Assembly: GCF_042683165.1 (NCBI RefSeq)
Contig: NZ_JBHUIZ010000015.1
Location: 1-64,000 of the forward strand
Length of the DNA: 64,000 bases
Source of the DNA: Tigheibacillus halophilus
Lineage (GTDB): Bacteria; Bacillota; Bacilli; Bacillales; Amphibacillaceae
Direction: 5' to 3'
In this document: one piece after another, positions 26,460-34,521 of the stretch
Layout: each line of letters opens with the position of its first letter
How positions within the stretch are numbered: position 1 is the first letter of the stretch
Program-made: the position numbers and the translations under genes
Notes under the pieces: model-generated
What the model saw: only the letters and a program-made list of their open reading frames with translations
Told to the model about the DNA's origin: nothing
Databases searched by the model: none

Positions 26460-26512
26460 GCAATCGGTAACTATTGTGGTATAGTCGGATCAGATGGTTG
26501 CTATTACATGAT
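26460..26512 (+). repeat. Intergenic element copy (diverged)
   Basis: CAATCGGTAACTATTGTGG and AGTCGGATCAGATGGTTG resemble the two parts, between two membrane-protein genes. Confidence 0.4.
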
Positions 26513-26555
26513 GAAAGTTTGAAAATATGACAAATAAAAAGAGGGGAAATATTGT

Positions 26556-27041
26556 TTGAGTAAAGACCTAAGGCATACCATTGTTTTATTAATTATGCTT
26601 ATCTTATCTGCATTCCTGTTTATATTCCTTGACGCAAAAATAGACCTAGATAGCCGAAGTATAAACAGCATTTTTTTTATAATTGCCAGTCTAATTGTAA
26701 TTATGACAATGTATATAGTACTAAAGATTATAATTCAAAAGCACCCTGGGTTTTTGGAGACGGGTATTTGGAAGAATCCTTTGAATATGCTAATGATAGG
26801 TACCATTATTTTATTCCTATTTGTGCTAGTTTTCATTTTGGGTTCCAATAACTTACAACTACCCCCAATTATGAATAAGGCAATGATACTTACAATGACC
26901 TACCCCGTTGCTTTCGTTCTCATTTTGATGGTAGATGCATTTTATAAACGTATTTTTAACGTAGATAGAGAAAAAAGGTTATTTATTAGTTCTATATCCA
27001 TTGTTCTGGTGCTGGCTATAATGATCTTGCTGGGCTATTAA
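26556..27041 (+). CDS. Five-helix membrane protein, unknown function
   Basis: The 161-residue hydrophobic protein has segments at about 9-26, 36-57, 77-97, 109-126 and 140-158. It begins with TTG after GAGGGGAAA. No recognised family and no charged motifs suggesting transport of a specific substrate. Confidence 0.6.
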   Translation: MSKDLRHTIVLLIMLILSAFLFIFLDAKIDLDSRSINSIFFIIASLIVIMTMYIVLKIIIQKHPGFLETGIWKNPLNMLMIGTIILFLFVLVFILGSNNLQLPPIMNKAMILTMTYPVAFVLILMVDAFYKRIFNVDREKRLFISSISIVLVLAIMILLGY

Positions 27042-27067
27042 GTAGAAGGTGAATAATGTCCTTTGTT

Positions 27068-27112
27068 CAGCAATCGGGGAGTGTTTTCGGCATGGTGGTA
27101 TTGTAAAATTGG
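27068..27112 (+). repeat. Intergenic element copy (diverged)
   Basis: CAGCAATCGGGGAGTGTTTT and the following ATTGTAAAATTGG resemble the element tail. It sits just upstream of the next gene. Confidence 0.35.
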
Positions 27113-27150
27113 ACTGTATTGTCTGTCGCAAAAGTAAAGGAGAGATTAGC

Positions 27151-27438
27151 ATGCATATTGGTTTGATAGAATTGTTGACCTTGGTTGCAGTTCTGTATGT
27201 ATTAGTACTGGTAGTAAAACTTGATGGGCGGATTAAGGGAATAAAATACACCTTGGAACAAATCACGAAAAAGACGGGTATCCCTTCGAGCGGTCCGATA
27301 GATAATGAACTCCGGGAACTAATCAATAATGGTTACGACATTAAAGCAGTTAAAAAAGCCAGAGAGGTAATGGGGCTGTCATTGTTGGAAGGCAAACAAT
27401 ATATTGATTCGTTGAAGTCAGAGGATAAACCTAGTTAA
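27151..27438 (+). CDS. Membrane-anchored protein with ribosomal L7/L12 C-terminal-like domain
   Basis: The 95-residue protein has one N-terminal transmembrane helix (about 3-22), then a linker. Its C terminus, IKAVKKAREVMGLSLLEGKQ followed by YIDSL, strongly resembles the L7/L12 C-terminal domain (KAVRE-GLGLKEAK-V). AAAGGAGAGATTAGC before the ATG at 27151 marks the start; the longer open frame upstream crosses an element. The role is unknown. The L7/L12-like part suggests protein-protein interaction. Confidence 0.7.
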   Translation: MHIGLIELLTLVAVLYVLVLVVKLDGRIKGIKYTLEQITKKTGIPSSGPIDNELRELINNGYDIKAVKKAREVMGLSLLEGKQYIDSLKSEDKPS

Positions 27439-27439
27439 G

Positions 27440-27510
27440 CTACCGGACGCAATTCCTTGAATAAGAATCGGCACCTTGTATGAAAGAATTTAGCCATCTT
27501 GTTGCAAGGG
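27440..27510 (+). repeat. Intergenic element copy (full length)
   Basis: ACCGGACGCAATTCCTTGAA, AATCGGCACCTTG and ATTTAGCCATCTTGTTG cover all three parts in order. Confidence 0.65.
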
Positions 27511-27569
27511 ACCAGTTGAATTAGAGAGTATTACAAGTTGATAAAAGCAGACTTTTTGGGGGAGAGTGG

Positions 27570-28016
27570 ATGATTACCAAGAATAATGGATTTACATTTC
27601 TTGATTTTCTTGTTGTCAAAGAAGCCGAAATGAGTAAATATCAACGTTTGGCTGGCTCTTATGCAGTAATAAAATCGCACGGTAAATATCTTTTGTGTTA
27701 TAACACTTTAAGAAGGCAATGGGAATTACCGGCAGGTCAAAGAGAAAAGAATGAAGCGCCTATGGAATGTGCAAAAAGGGAACTATACGAAGAGACGGGT
27801 CAAAGGGTTTCAAATTTAGAATTCAAGGGTTTGTTAAAAGTGAAAAACTTAACTAACAATGAAATTAAATTTAATCCTGTTTATTTTACTACGCTTTTAA
27901 ATCTCCAACCGTTTAAGAAAAATGTAGAAACATCCGACATTCAGTTATGGGATTTGAAGAAAAGTATTGGTAACATAGACGAAGTGGATATGAAAGTATT
28001 TGATTATATAAATTAA
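27570..28016 (+). CDS. Nudix hydrolase
   Basis: The 148-residue protein carries the Nudix box from GQREKNEAPMECAKRELYEE to TGQRV (near residues 53-77), with the metal-binding EExGE-type glutamates in RELYEETG. Family enzymes hydrolyse nucleoside diphosphate-linked compounds. The substrate is unknown. The ATG at 27570 follows GGGGGAGAG. Confidence 0.85.
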   Translation: MITKNNGFTFLDFLVVKEAEMSKYQRLAGSYAVIKSHGKYLLCYNTLRRQWELPAGQREKNEAPMECAKRELYEETGQRVSNLEFKGLLKVKNLTNNEIKFNPVYFTTLLNLQPFKKNVETSDIQLWDLKKSIGNIDEVDMKVFDYIN

Positions 28017-28035
28017 TTTAGTTATGGTATTTCAG

Positions 28036-28070
28036 AAATGGTCGCGATTGCGACATAGAATAATTTTATG
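28036..28070 (+). repeat. Intergenic element copy (left part only)
   Basis: AAATGGTCGCGATTGCGACA and TAGAATAAT match the left part, just after the Nudix gene and before the T-box promoter. Confidence 0.45.
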
Positions 28071-28112
28071 AATATTCACCCAACATCTATTCTAAAGTTA
28101 ATCGAATTGTAG

Positions 28113-28118
28113 TAAAAT
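28113..28118 (+). promoter_or_regulatory. Candidate -10 of the T-box transcript
   Basis: TAAAAT within AGTAAAATAT lies about 15-20 bases before the likely 5' end of stem I. The -35 is weak. Confidence 0.35.
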
Positions 28119-28130
28119 ATCTGTAAATCA

Positions 28131-28425
28131 AAAAGCGATGAAGAGTAAAGTATATGTACTTAAACATGACAGAGAACTCCGTTAGCTGTGAGGGAGGATG
28201 TAGAAGTACATGGAACCAAGCCTCGGAGCTGCACATAGGATATGTCTTTCTGCGATTGATGATGTGCCGGGATCTCCCGTTATAGAGATAGAGTATATTC
28301 TACCAGAAGTACTCGAAAAGGTTTTTTGTGGCGACACAAAAACAAACTGGGGTGGCACCGCGAACTTCTAAATTCAGGGAGTCTCGTCCTCAAGTCTAAT
28401 GACCTGGGGGTGGGATTCCTTTTTG
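28131..28425 (+). promoter_or_regulatory. T-box riboswitch upstream of an MFS transporter
   Basis: The canonical T-box core GGGGTGGCACCGCG is at 28349-28362. It is followed by the terminator (GGAGTCTCGTCCTC, then GGGGGTGGGATTCCTTTTT). Stem I starts near 28131 with the GATGAAGAGTA bend, and the CCTCGGAGCTGC segment is typical of its 3' side. Uncharged tRNA would allow read-through into the transporter. I cannot fix the specifier codon. CCA or ACC in GGAACCAAGCC are candidates (Pro or Thr). Confidence in the riboswitch is high and in its amino acid low. Confidence 0.93.
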
Positions 28426-28459
28426 ATGTCTACACATATTGAATTTAGGAGCGGATACG

Positions 28460-29707
28460 ATGCTGAAACTAATGAAGTGGAAAAACCCCTTATTACTTCT
28501 GTTTGGTATTGGCGTATCAAATCTAGGTGCTTGGATTTATTTAATTGCACTTAACCTGATTGTTTTGGGTATGACAGGATCACCATTGGCAGTATCAGTT
28601 CTTTATATTCTTATACCTGTCGCCACTTTATGTACAAACTTTTGGTCAGGAAGTTTTATCGACAGGTTAAATAAAAGAAGTTTAATGATTTCCTTGAATT
28701 TGATCAGAGCATTATTCCTATTTTTACTTCCATTTCTGGATTCAATGATTTTCATTTACCTTTTGGTTTTTATTATAAACGTTGCAAGTGCCATTTTTGA
28801 GCCTACATCTATGGTTTATATGACGAAGCTTATACCTAAAACAGATCGCCAGAGATTTAATGCACTTAGAAATTTCATTAATTCAAGTGGATTTATACTA
28901 GGGCCATCCATTGCTGGTTTTTTGTTTATTATAGGTTCTCCGTATCTTGCCATTGAGCTGAATGCTTTGGCATTATGTGTCTCAGCAGTAATAATCTTCT
29001 TACTTCCCAATTTGGAATTAAGAGGGGAAACTGTTATTGCTGAGAAAGTGAGTATTAAAGTAATCAGAAAAGATTGGAGAGAAATTCTTAGTTTCAGTAA
29101 ATCAAATATGCATATTACGTTTGTTTATGTTCTATTTAGTGGAATTACAGTATTTATGACTGCATTAGACTCTTTGGAGGCTGCATTTGCAACAAAGGTT
29201 CTTTCGCTATCTGAAAGTGCTTATGGGTTTCTTGTAAGTATTGCGGGAATAGGGATTATAACAGGCTCATTAATAAATGCTTTATTCGCTAGTCGTTGGA
29301 GGACTAATATCCTTCTCGGTTTTGGTGCAATTTTCACACCAATTGGTTATTTAATCTTTGCATATTCACAGGAGTTTATTTGGGCGTCTATAGGCTTTTT
29401 TACATTAACATTTGCCTTATCGTTTGGAAATACTGGCTTTTTAACTTTTTTTCAAAGTAATATATCAGTAAATATCATGGGAAGATTTTCAAGTATCTTT
29501 GGCCTTTTAGAGGCGCTGTTAATCATACTGGTTACTACTGTAGTTGGTGTCTTTTCCGAGCTATATGATATTCGATTTATATATATTATAGGTTCCTTTG
29601 CTTTTCTGGCCTTGGGATTTATTATGAATGTGGTCGTTTTGGATAAAACAAAAAAAGCCTATTACCATCAAGAAAATAATGGGGGAGAGGAAACCCATCC
29701 CATTTAA
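28460..29707 (+). CDS. MFS transporter under T-box control
   Basis: The 415-residue protein has about 12 transmembrane helices and the MFS loop motif FIDRLNKRS between helices 2 and 3. It belongs to the MFS group (MFS_3-like) often annotated as macrolide or multidrug exporters. The ATG at 28460 follows AGGAGCGG; the frame is open from TTG 28439. Because the only visible control is a T-box, export of an amino acid or of an amino-acid-like compound is more likely than drug efflux, but this is inference. Confidence 0.8.
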   Translation: MLKLMKWKNPLLLLFGIGVSNLGAWIYLIALNLIVLGMTGSPLAVSVLYILIPVATLCTNFWSGSFIDRLNKRSLMISLNLIRALFLFLLPFLDSMIFIYLLVFIINVASAIFEPTSMVYMTKLIPKTDRQRFNALRNFINSSGFILGPSIAGFLFIIGSPYLAIELNALALCVSAVIIFLLPNLELRGETVIAEKVSIKVIRKDWREILSFSKSNMHITFVYVLFSGITVFMTALDSLEAAFATKVLSLSESAYGFLVSIAGIGIITGSLINALFASRWRTNILLGFGAIFTPIGYLIFAYSQEFIWASIGFFTLTFALSFGNTGFLTFFQSNISVNIMGRFSSIFGLLEALLIILVTTVVGVFSELYDIRFIYIIGSFAFLALGFIMNVVVLDKTKKAYYHQENNGGEETHPI

Positions 29708-29850
29708 TACATTCCGTTCTTAACAAGAGAAAACTGCAACAACAGGAGCAATGCTGGAACAAGTATGTACTATATAAGACCCCGGTTGGCGAAATTAAAT
29801 TGGGGAATATGAGTAAATAACAGGAAGTTATTGTTTGGAGGGGGATTGTT

Positions 29851-30054
29851 ATGTTTAGTTTTCAAACATTTAAGAATAAGCGGTATTGGATTCTGTTGCT
29901 ACCATTTGTCATGGCTATCGTGTTGATATATCATTTCGTTCCGAATCAATATGGTCTAATCCAAGTGTTTATATTGATTGCAGCGTTTTGGATTATATTT
30001 CATATTTGGAATTTTTATAGTGGTAAAAAAAGTCACCACGATAATGTAGAATAG
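29851..30054 (+). CDS. Small two-helix membrane protein
   Basis: The 67-residue protein has helices at about 12-28 and 36-53, then a charged tail (GKKSHHDN). The ATG follows TGGAGGGGGA. The preceding gap (29708-29850) contains only a very weak trace of the element. Confidence 0.6.
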   Translation: MFSFQTFKNKRYWILLLPFVMAIVLIYHFVPNQYGLIQVFILIAAFWIIFHIWNFYSGKKSHHDNVE

Positions 30055-30071
30055 GCCCTTTCAATTATCTA

Positions 30072-30125
30072 ATACGATTGCGGCAGTGGCAGTGTTCCAG
30101 GACTGGGCGAGATTGTTGAATAAAC
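30072..30125 (+). repeat. Intergenic element copy
   Basis: ACGATTGCGGCAGTGG and then ACTGGGCGAGATTGTTGAA plus TAAAC. The right part is a clean tail box. Confidence 0.6.
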
Positions 30126-30213
30126 ACCCAATAAGTATTTGGATAATTTATATAAATGAGATAAAATGAAGAGGAAAATTCATAAGTTCCATCAGGATAG
30201 TGAAGGCTCTTTG

Positions 30214-30317
30214 ATGAAAAAACACTTCGAAATTTATGCTGTCTGTTTGTTTTTCTTAACAATTGGCTTTCAGGGTGTTCTGTTCCAAGTGGTGATACGG
30301 TAACTATTTTCCACTAA
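30214..30317 (+). pseudogene. Truncated lipoprotein remnant with a frameshift
   Basis: MKKHFEIYAVCLFFLTIGF is a lipoprotein signal. In the shifted frame it continues as GCSVPSGDTVTIF and stops. The mature protein is missing. The remaining gap to 30510 holds no gene that I can support. Confidence 0.45.
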
Positions 30318-30510
30318 TCCTGATTCAGAATATATGCACAGTCCTTGTATGAAAGAGTGGGATCAAATGGCAGAACAACACGATAGTATTGTATTTCCGA
30401 AGGGGTGTCTCCTGGCTTGCAATCCATTATTTAATCATGATAAGTTCCGCTGCTGTTATATCAAGATAGTATTCAATGAATTTGATTAAGAAAAAATAGG
30501 AGGAAGTGAA

Positions 30511-30723
30511 ATGCAGAATTCCCGGGACAGCCATTTTGGAAAAAGAAAATATTTTAAATCAGGCGACATGAAGCTTTCTTACCTTGACTCTGGTGGGAAT
30601 AGTCAACATGTGTTATTCATGTTACATGGACATATGAATGATGCCAGAACATTTTCTGAATTAACTGCCGTATTTTCTATCTTTCCCGTTGGAAAATACA
30701 GCTTTGTATTATCGAAGAAATAA
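30511..30723 (+). pseudogene. N-terminal fragment of an alpha/beta hydrolase
   Basis: The frame reads MKLSYLDSGGNSQHVLFMLH and GHMNDARTFSELTAVF, the first strands and the HGH oxyanion region of an alpha/beta hydrolase. It then drifts into unrelated sequence and stops after 70 residues. The nucleophile and the rest of the fold are missing. AGGAGG precedes the ATG, so the fragment may still be translated. Confidence 0.65.
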
Positions 30724-30788
30724 TTAGCAACTTTTAACATAACCGGAGTGCTATTGTTTTATAAAAATTAGAAGCGGGTGGGAAGATA

Positions 30789-30974
30789 ATGCAAAATAAA
30801 TTAAGAAAATCCACAACAGATAAAGCTATATCAGGTGTCTGCGGTGGAATTGCGGAATACTTCGGTATTTCTTCTCTTGGCGTAAGGATTCTGTTTATTA
30901 TTTTACCAGCGAACTTGCTCATTTATATAATCCTTGCTAATACAATACCTTATGGTCCACGATCATTGTATTGA
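30789..30974 (+). CDS. PspC-domain small membrane protein
   Basis: The 61-residue protein is a complete PspC domain: KLRKSTTDKAISGVCGGIAE followed by YFGIS and a transmembrane helix at about 33-51. PspC proteins sit in the membrane and take part in envelope-stress control. The ATG follows GGGTGGGAAG. No other psp-like gene is nearby. Confidence 0.85.
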   Translation: MQNKLRKSTTDKAISGVCGGIAEYFGISSLGVRILFIILPANLLIYIILANTIPYGPRSLY

Positions 30975-31071
30975 AGTTTGTTCTTCAAATGGTGTGGGTT
31001 TGCTGAAAACTATGATGCATGTATCGGGACATTGAATAGAATCATAAACAAAAGAAAGGAGTTTCCCCACT

Positions 31072-31377
31072 TTGGAGATTGTGCGTACTTTATTACCTGT
31101 TGTTATAGTGAGCGGAATTGCAGGATTTGTCGTTTTAAGAATGAAATATAAGTTTCATCATGGCACCCTGGGTAAGAAAAAAACAAAAAGCGCTCAAAAT
31201 TTATTGGATAGTCTCATACCACTTGGGATGATGATGGGGTGTGCCATGGCTATACTTCTTAGTATATTTCTTTCTATTTCCTTATTACCAGCAATTGCTT
31301 GGGGAGCGGGAATAGGATTATTATTTGGATATTTTGCTTATGAAATGTATAGCAAAAAAGAAGAAAGTTATTCATAA
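31072..31377 (+). CDS. Small membrane protein, unknown
   Basis: The 101-residue protein has an N-terminal helix (about 3-22), a basic stretch (GTLGKKKTKSAQN), then a hydrophobic hairpin (about 48-90). It starts with TTG some 10 bases after AAAGGAG. Family not recognised. Confidence 0.55.
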   Translation: MEIVRTLLPVVIVSGIAGFVVLRMKYKFHHGTLGKKKTKSAQNLLDSLIPLGMMMGCAMAILLSIFLSISLLPAIAWGAGIGLLFGYFAYEMYSKKEESYS

Positions 31378-31560
31378 CAACTATTTTCCGAAAAGAGCAC
31401 AAAATGGTTTTGATGTAATCGGAACATACACAGATAGTAAAGGTGCACCAAAGATAATGCTAAAAAAGTATTGTGAAAATATCCTATAATCATGCCAAAT
31501 TACAGGATGACAAGGTAAATGATATCCGTCTAACGTTATAAGAAGGGATAACATGAAAGC

Positions 31561-31953
31561 ATGAAGAATATTTTTAAGTAGGGTTGTTTTGATTTTATTA
31601 ACTGGTTTTGGTTGTTCCGATTCAGCGAATACAGGTAATACAGAAGTTTATCAAATTGGAAATCCTGATGCAGAAGAGATTTTAACATTGGACCCTAATG
31701 CTGATATATTTCAGTTCGACGGCGTAATTTATCAGACTGGAATTGACTGGGTTGAAAAGTTAACTTTAACAAAAGGCGAGCAAGTAAGGGACAAATAACA
31801 AGAAATGAGACAGACACAAACTTTGAAAACGAAATGTCGAATAAGTTACCCATAGGCGCAAAAATTTTTTCAACTAAAGAAAAAGAAGGGCCTATACTAC
31901 TCGTAGAGACGAAAGGGAAAATCTTGAAATATTATGGAATGGTAGAGGGTTGA
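31561..31953 (+). pseudogene. Lipoprotein gene with two frameshifts
   Basis: Joined across frames, the product reads MKNIF, then VVLILLTGFGCSDSANTGNT with a lipobox cysteine, then a body (NPDAEEILTLDPNADIFQFD and so on). The tail is QITRNETDTNFENEMSNKLP and ends KILKYYGMVEG, a lipoprotein of about 130 residues. One break is near 31575 and another near 31790. The body may be related to the DUF3221-like protein at 18492. The gap 31378-31560 holds only a decayed frame. Confidence 0.6.
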
Positions 31954-32071
31954 TGAACATTCCTGTATTCTGTTAACGAACGTAGTCAGGGATTCATTTC
32001 AACATTATAGAATGCTCCATCTATCTTCAAAAGGTACAGATTGAAGAATAATAAGTTGAGGGGGGAAGAAA

Positions 32072-32254
32072 GTGGATTTGATTTCATTTACACCGTTGAT
32101 CATTTTGCTTATATACCTCTTGATTATTGGTTTTATTGCCTACTTCCTTATCAATGTATTGCTATTCATGAGAAGGAAAAGCCACAGTGATGATTTACTT
32201 AAACAGAAAATCGAGGAGCTTACTAGAAAATTAGGTGAGCAGAAAGATAAATAA
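32072..32254 (+). CDS. Single-helix membrane protein with a coiled tail
   Basis: The 60-residue protein has one long transmembrane helix (about 8-33), then a charged amphipathic segment (LLKQKIEELTRKLGEQKDK). The start is GTG after GAGGGGGGAAG. Such proteins are often partners of larger membrane complexes, but none is identifiable here. Confidence 0.6.
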   Translation: MDLISFTPLIILLIYLLIIGFIAYFLINVLLFMRRKSHSDDLLKQKIEELTRKLGEQKDK

Positions 32255-32391
32255 AATACGAAGCTTTGAATTAGTGTGGGTAGAAGTGAAAGTAAAGGGT
32301 AAATTGACATTTGGGGAACAATTGCTTTGCAAAAGGATGATAATTGGATGAACGTGACGATAAAAAGAACTTCTAAAGGGGAGACCAATTG

Positions 32392-32508
32392 ATGAAGAAA
32401 TATATATTATATTTTGCAGCAGGTTTCTTCATTTATTTTGTGATTTCTACCCTGGTGATTATTATAAAAACTGATTTAAAGAATTCTGGAAACGGATCAG
32501 CGTCCTGA
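32392..32508 (+). CDS. Single-helix small membrane protein (38 residues)
   Basis: MKKYILYFAAGFFIYFVIST is followed by LVIIIKTDLKNSGNGSAS. It is one transmembrane helix with an AAAGGGGAG ribosome site 7 bases before the ATG. Short but well placed. Confidence 0.5.
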   Translation: MKKYILYFAAGFFIYFVISTLVIIIKTDLKNSGNGSAS

Positions 32509-32635
32509 GTAAAGAAGTCGATAAAAATTAAATTAAGGGATACATGAATAAATTAAAAAAGATGAAAGGTGTGTCAGCATCTTCAGTCTACAATCGCTCG
32601 ATTCCCTGCAAGGGGGTCGGCACAAATGTTTTGGG

Positions 32636-32688
32636 AATAACCCCCGCCCTAAAATGAGCCGCGAACTCAAGGTTGGGGGTTATTTTTT
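32636..32688 (+). terminator. Strong terminator at the 3' side of the toxin locus
   Basis: AATAACCCCC and GGGGGTTATT form a perfect 10-bp stem, followed by TTTT on the plus strand. It overlaps the toxin stop codon, so a plus-strand RNA ending here would overlap the 3' end of the toxin mRNA. Confidence 0.8.
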
Positions 32689-32766
32689 ACTGTTTTTTTC
32701 TGACATAATTGCTACTATTAACACTCCAAAACTAAGCATACGCATTAATGAGTCTGCAATCGTCAC
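32680..32766 (-). CDS. Holin-like type I toxin peptide
   Basis: On the minus strand a GTG at 32766, 6 bases after GGCGGGGG, encodes 28 residues (VTIADSLMRMLSFGVLIVAI, then MSEKNSKK). One hydrophobic helix and a basic tail match the small holin-like toxins annotated in Bacillus relatives, which resemble type I toxins such as TxpA and BsrG. The longer open frame to 32871 has no ribosome site. A convergent plus-strand RNA ending at 32688 could be the antitoxin. This is inference. Confidence 0.6.
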   Translation of the reverse strand: MTIADSLMRMLSFGVLIVAIMSEKNSKK

Positions 32767-32859
32767 TGGCGTCCCCCGCCTTTTTGGGAGTGCGCGAACC
32801 ACCGGTACACCCCTCACTTGTAGTTTCATAGCTTCGCTTTTTATACGGGATCTTGTCCC

Positions 32860-32892
32860 AACCAGCCTCAACCATGTTTCTACAAGGAGGGG
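32860..32892 (-). repeat. 5'-side conserved segment of the toxin locus (copy of 24598)
   Basis: On the minus strand this reads CCCCTCCTTGTAGAAACATG, then GTTGAGGCTGG, leading to GGGACAAGATCCCGTA, a palindromic stretch. This is the upstream part of the toxin transcript or its promoter. Nothing else is visible in 32893-33068. Confidence 0.55.
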
Positions 32893-33068
32893 CCTCCTTC
32901 AGGAACGCGGTCCTTTGAGACCAAAATCGATGGTCTGATCATATTTTAGGACATGACAAAATCGTAAGGTTTTACGCAGAAATTGTTAGGAAAATCGATG
33001 TTTGTTACGATGCTATTCTTTTATAATGGGTTTATTATTAGTTCATTTGAAAGTAGGGTGAATATAAA

Positions 33069-34100
33069 ATGAATCCATCAATCTCTCAAAAAGAAAGAAT
33101 TATCTCATTGGATATTATCCGTGGGTTGGCATTGTTCGGTATTCTGTTTGCAAATGTTAGGGGATACCCGACCTTCACCGAAGATCCAATCGTTCTCAAT
33201 TATGGGGGTATCAATCATCTGATTGATACTCTAATCCCGATATTCATCGAAAAGAAGTTTTTTTCTATTTTCTCCTTTTTGTTTGGAGTCGGTTTTTATA
33301 TTTTTGCTTCACGTGCAGAAAGCCGGGGAGATAAGCCGAGGTGGCGTTTTACCCGCCGGCTATTAGCTCTTTTTTTCATTGGCGTGCTTCAATTAGGCCC
33401 CTATTTCGGCACAATTTTACCCGCATATGCTCTTATTGGCCTATTGCTTCTTCCTTTTTATAAAGCGAGCGTATCGACAATTAGTAAATGGCTGGGCGGT
33501 ATTACGGGTATTTATATCGTTTCCCTTATTTTACGAATCGCTTTTGGAGATTCAGCCTTTCTTGAATATATCGGGAATGATCAGACATTAATATTTATCA
33601 TGTTTTTGGCCGGATTTCTTGTTGCGAAGGCCGATTGGATCCGTCGTATCAGTGAATTGAAAAAGCCGATTTACTGGATTCAATTGGTAACATTGCCGAT
33701 TTTTATTGGCTTCTCTATATGGATTTGGGTTGCACCTGATCATGAGTCAAACTACATTATTGCTTTAGGTACAATTCCAACATTCTTATTCTATATCACA
33801 ACCCTTTTTTTACTAATGGAAAACAAGGCCATCCGTACCCTTTTAAAGCCTGTTGCGCGTGTAGGTCAAATGGCCCTTACAAATTATGTATCCCAAAGTA
33901 TGATTGGTTTGTTTATCATCTCGTTAATGGGGATGGAATCACCACCCTACATGATATCCCCTGTACATGTTGTCGTGGTCGCTTGTCTTGTTTTTATTTT
34001 TCATCTAATCGTGAGCTCCATTTGGCTAAAGTTTTTCAAAAGAGGGCCGTTGGAAATTTTATGGCGGTTTATGACATACGGAAAACAAACCATTAAATGA
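33069..34100 (+). CDS. DUF418 (YeiB-like) membrane protein
   Basis: The 343-residue protein has about 8-10 transmembrane helices. It starts with the typical RIISLDIIRGLALFGILFAN segment, and its C-terminal DUF418 part contains RVGQMALTNYVSQS and ends in GPLEILWRFMTYG. It belongs to the acyltransferase-like membrane proteins. The substrate is unknown. It has its own GTAGGGTG site and follows the toxin locus. Confidence 0.8.
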   Translation: MNPSISQKERIISLDIIRGLALFGILFANVRGYPTFTEDPIVLNYGGINHLIDTLIPIFIEKKFFSIFSFLFGVGFYIFASRAESRGDKPRWRFTRRLLALFFIGVLQLGPYFGTILPAYALIGLLLLPFYKASVSTISKWLGGITGIYIVSLILRIAFGDSAFLEYIGNDQTLIFIMFLAGFLVAKADWIRRISELKKPIYWIQLVTLPIFIGFSIWIWVAPDHESNYIIALGTIPTFLFYITTLFLLMENKAIRTLLKPVARVGQMALTNYVSQSMIGLFIISLMGMESPPYMISPVHVVVVACLVFIFHLIVSSIWLKFFKRGPLEILWRFMTYGKQTIK

Positions 34101-34521
34101 CCACGAGTTATGGTCCTAGATAGACGTTTGTTTATTCAAGTATAGGGGTACTGTTTGCATTGTGGATGATTCTACTTTTTGAGCATCACCATTCTTTGTG
34201 TCCATCTTCAGTTTGTGGGGTTTATATGAAAAATAGCAGCATTCAGAAAACCACCTGATCGTTATCAGTCAAATGCTAAACAATTTAAAAAATGACTAAA
34301 GAATATGAAGATGAACGTTTCGCAGCAATTGGTAAGAGATTTACTTTTATGAGATTTTTAGTGTCACCTCGAAATCTTGAAGTGGGGTCATCCTCCCCGT
34401 TAAAGGGGATAAAATCTGCGCATTAGGGGTCTATATGCCACTTTTGTTGAATTTAGGTTTCTTGTGTAATAGCATTGCATTTAAATTATTGACTATTCAT
34501 GATTGGAGTTAGGAGTTAGTT

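Noticed and set aside
28131..28425. Protein-coding capacity in the T-box leader
   Set aside because: Only short frames; the sequence is explained by the riboswitch.
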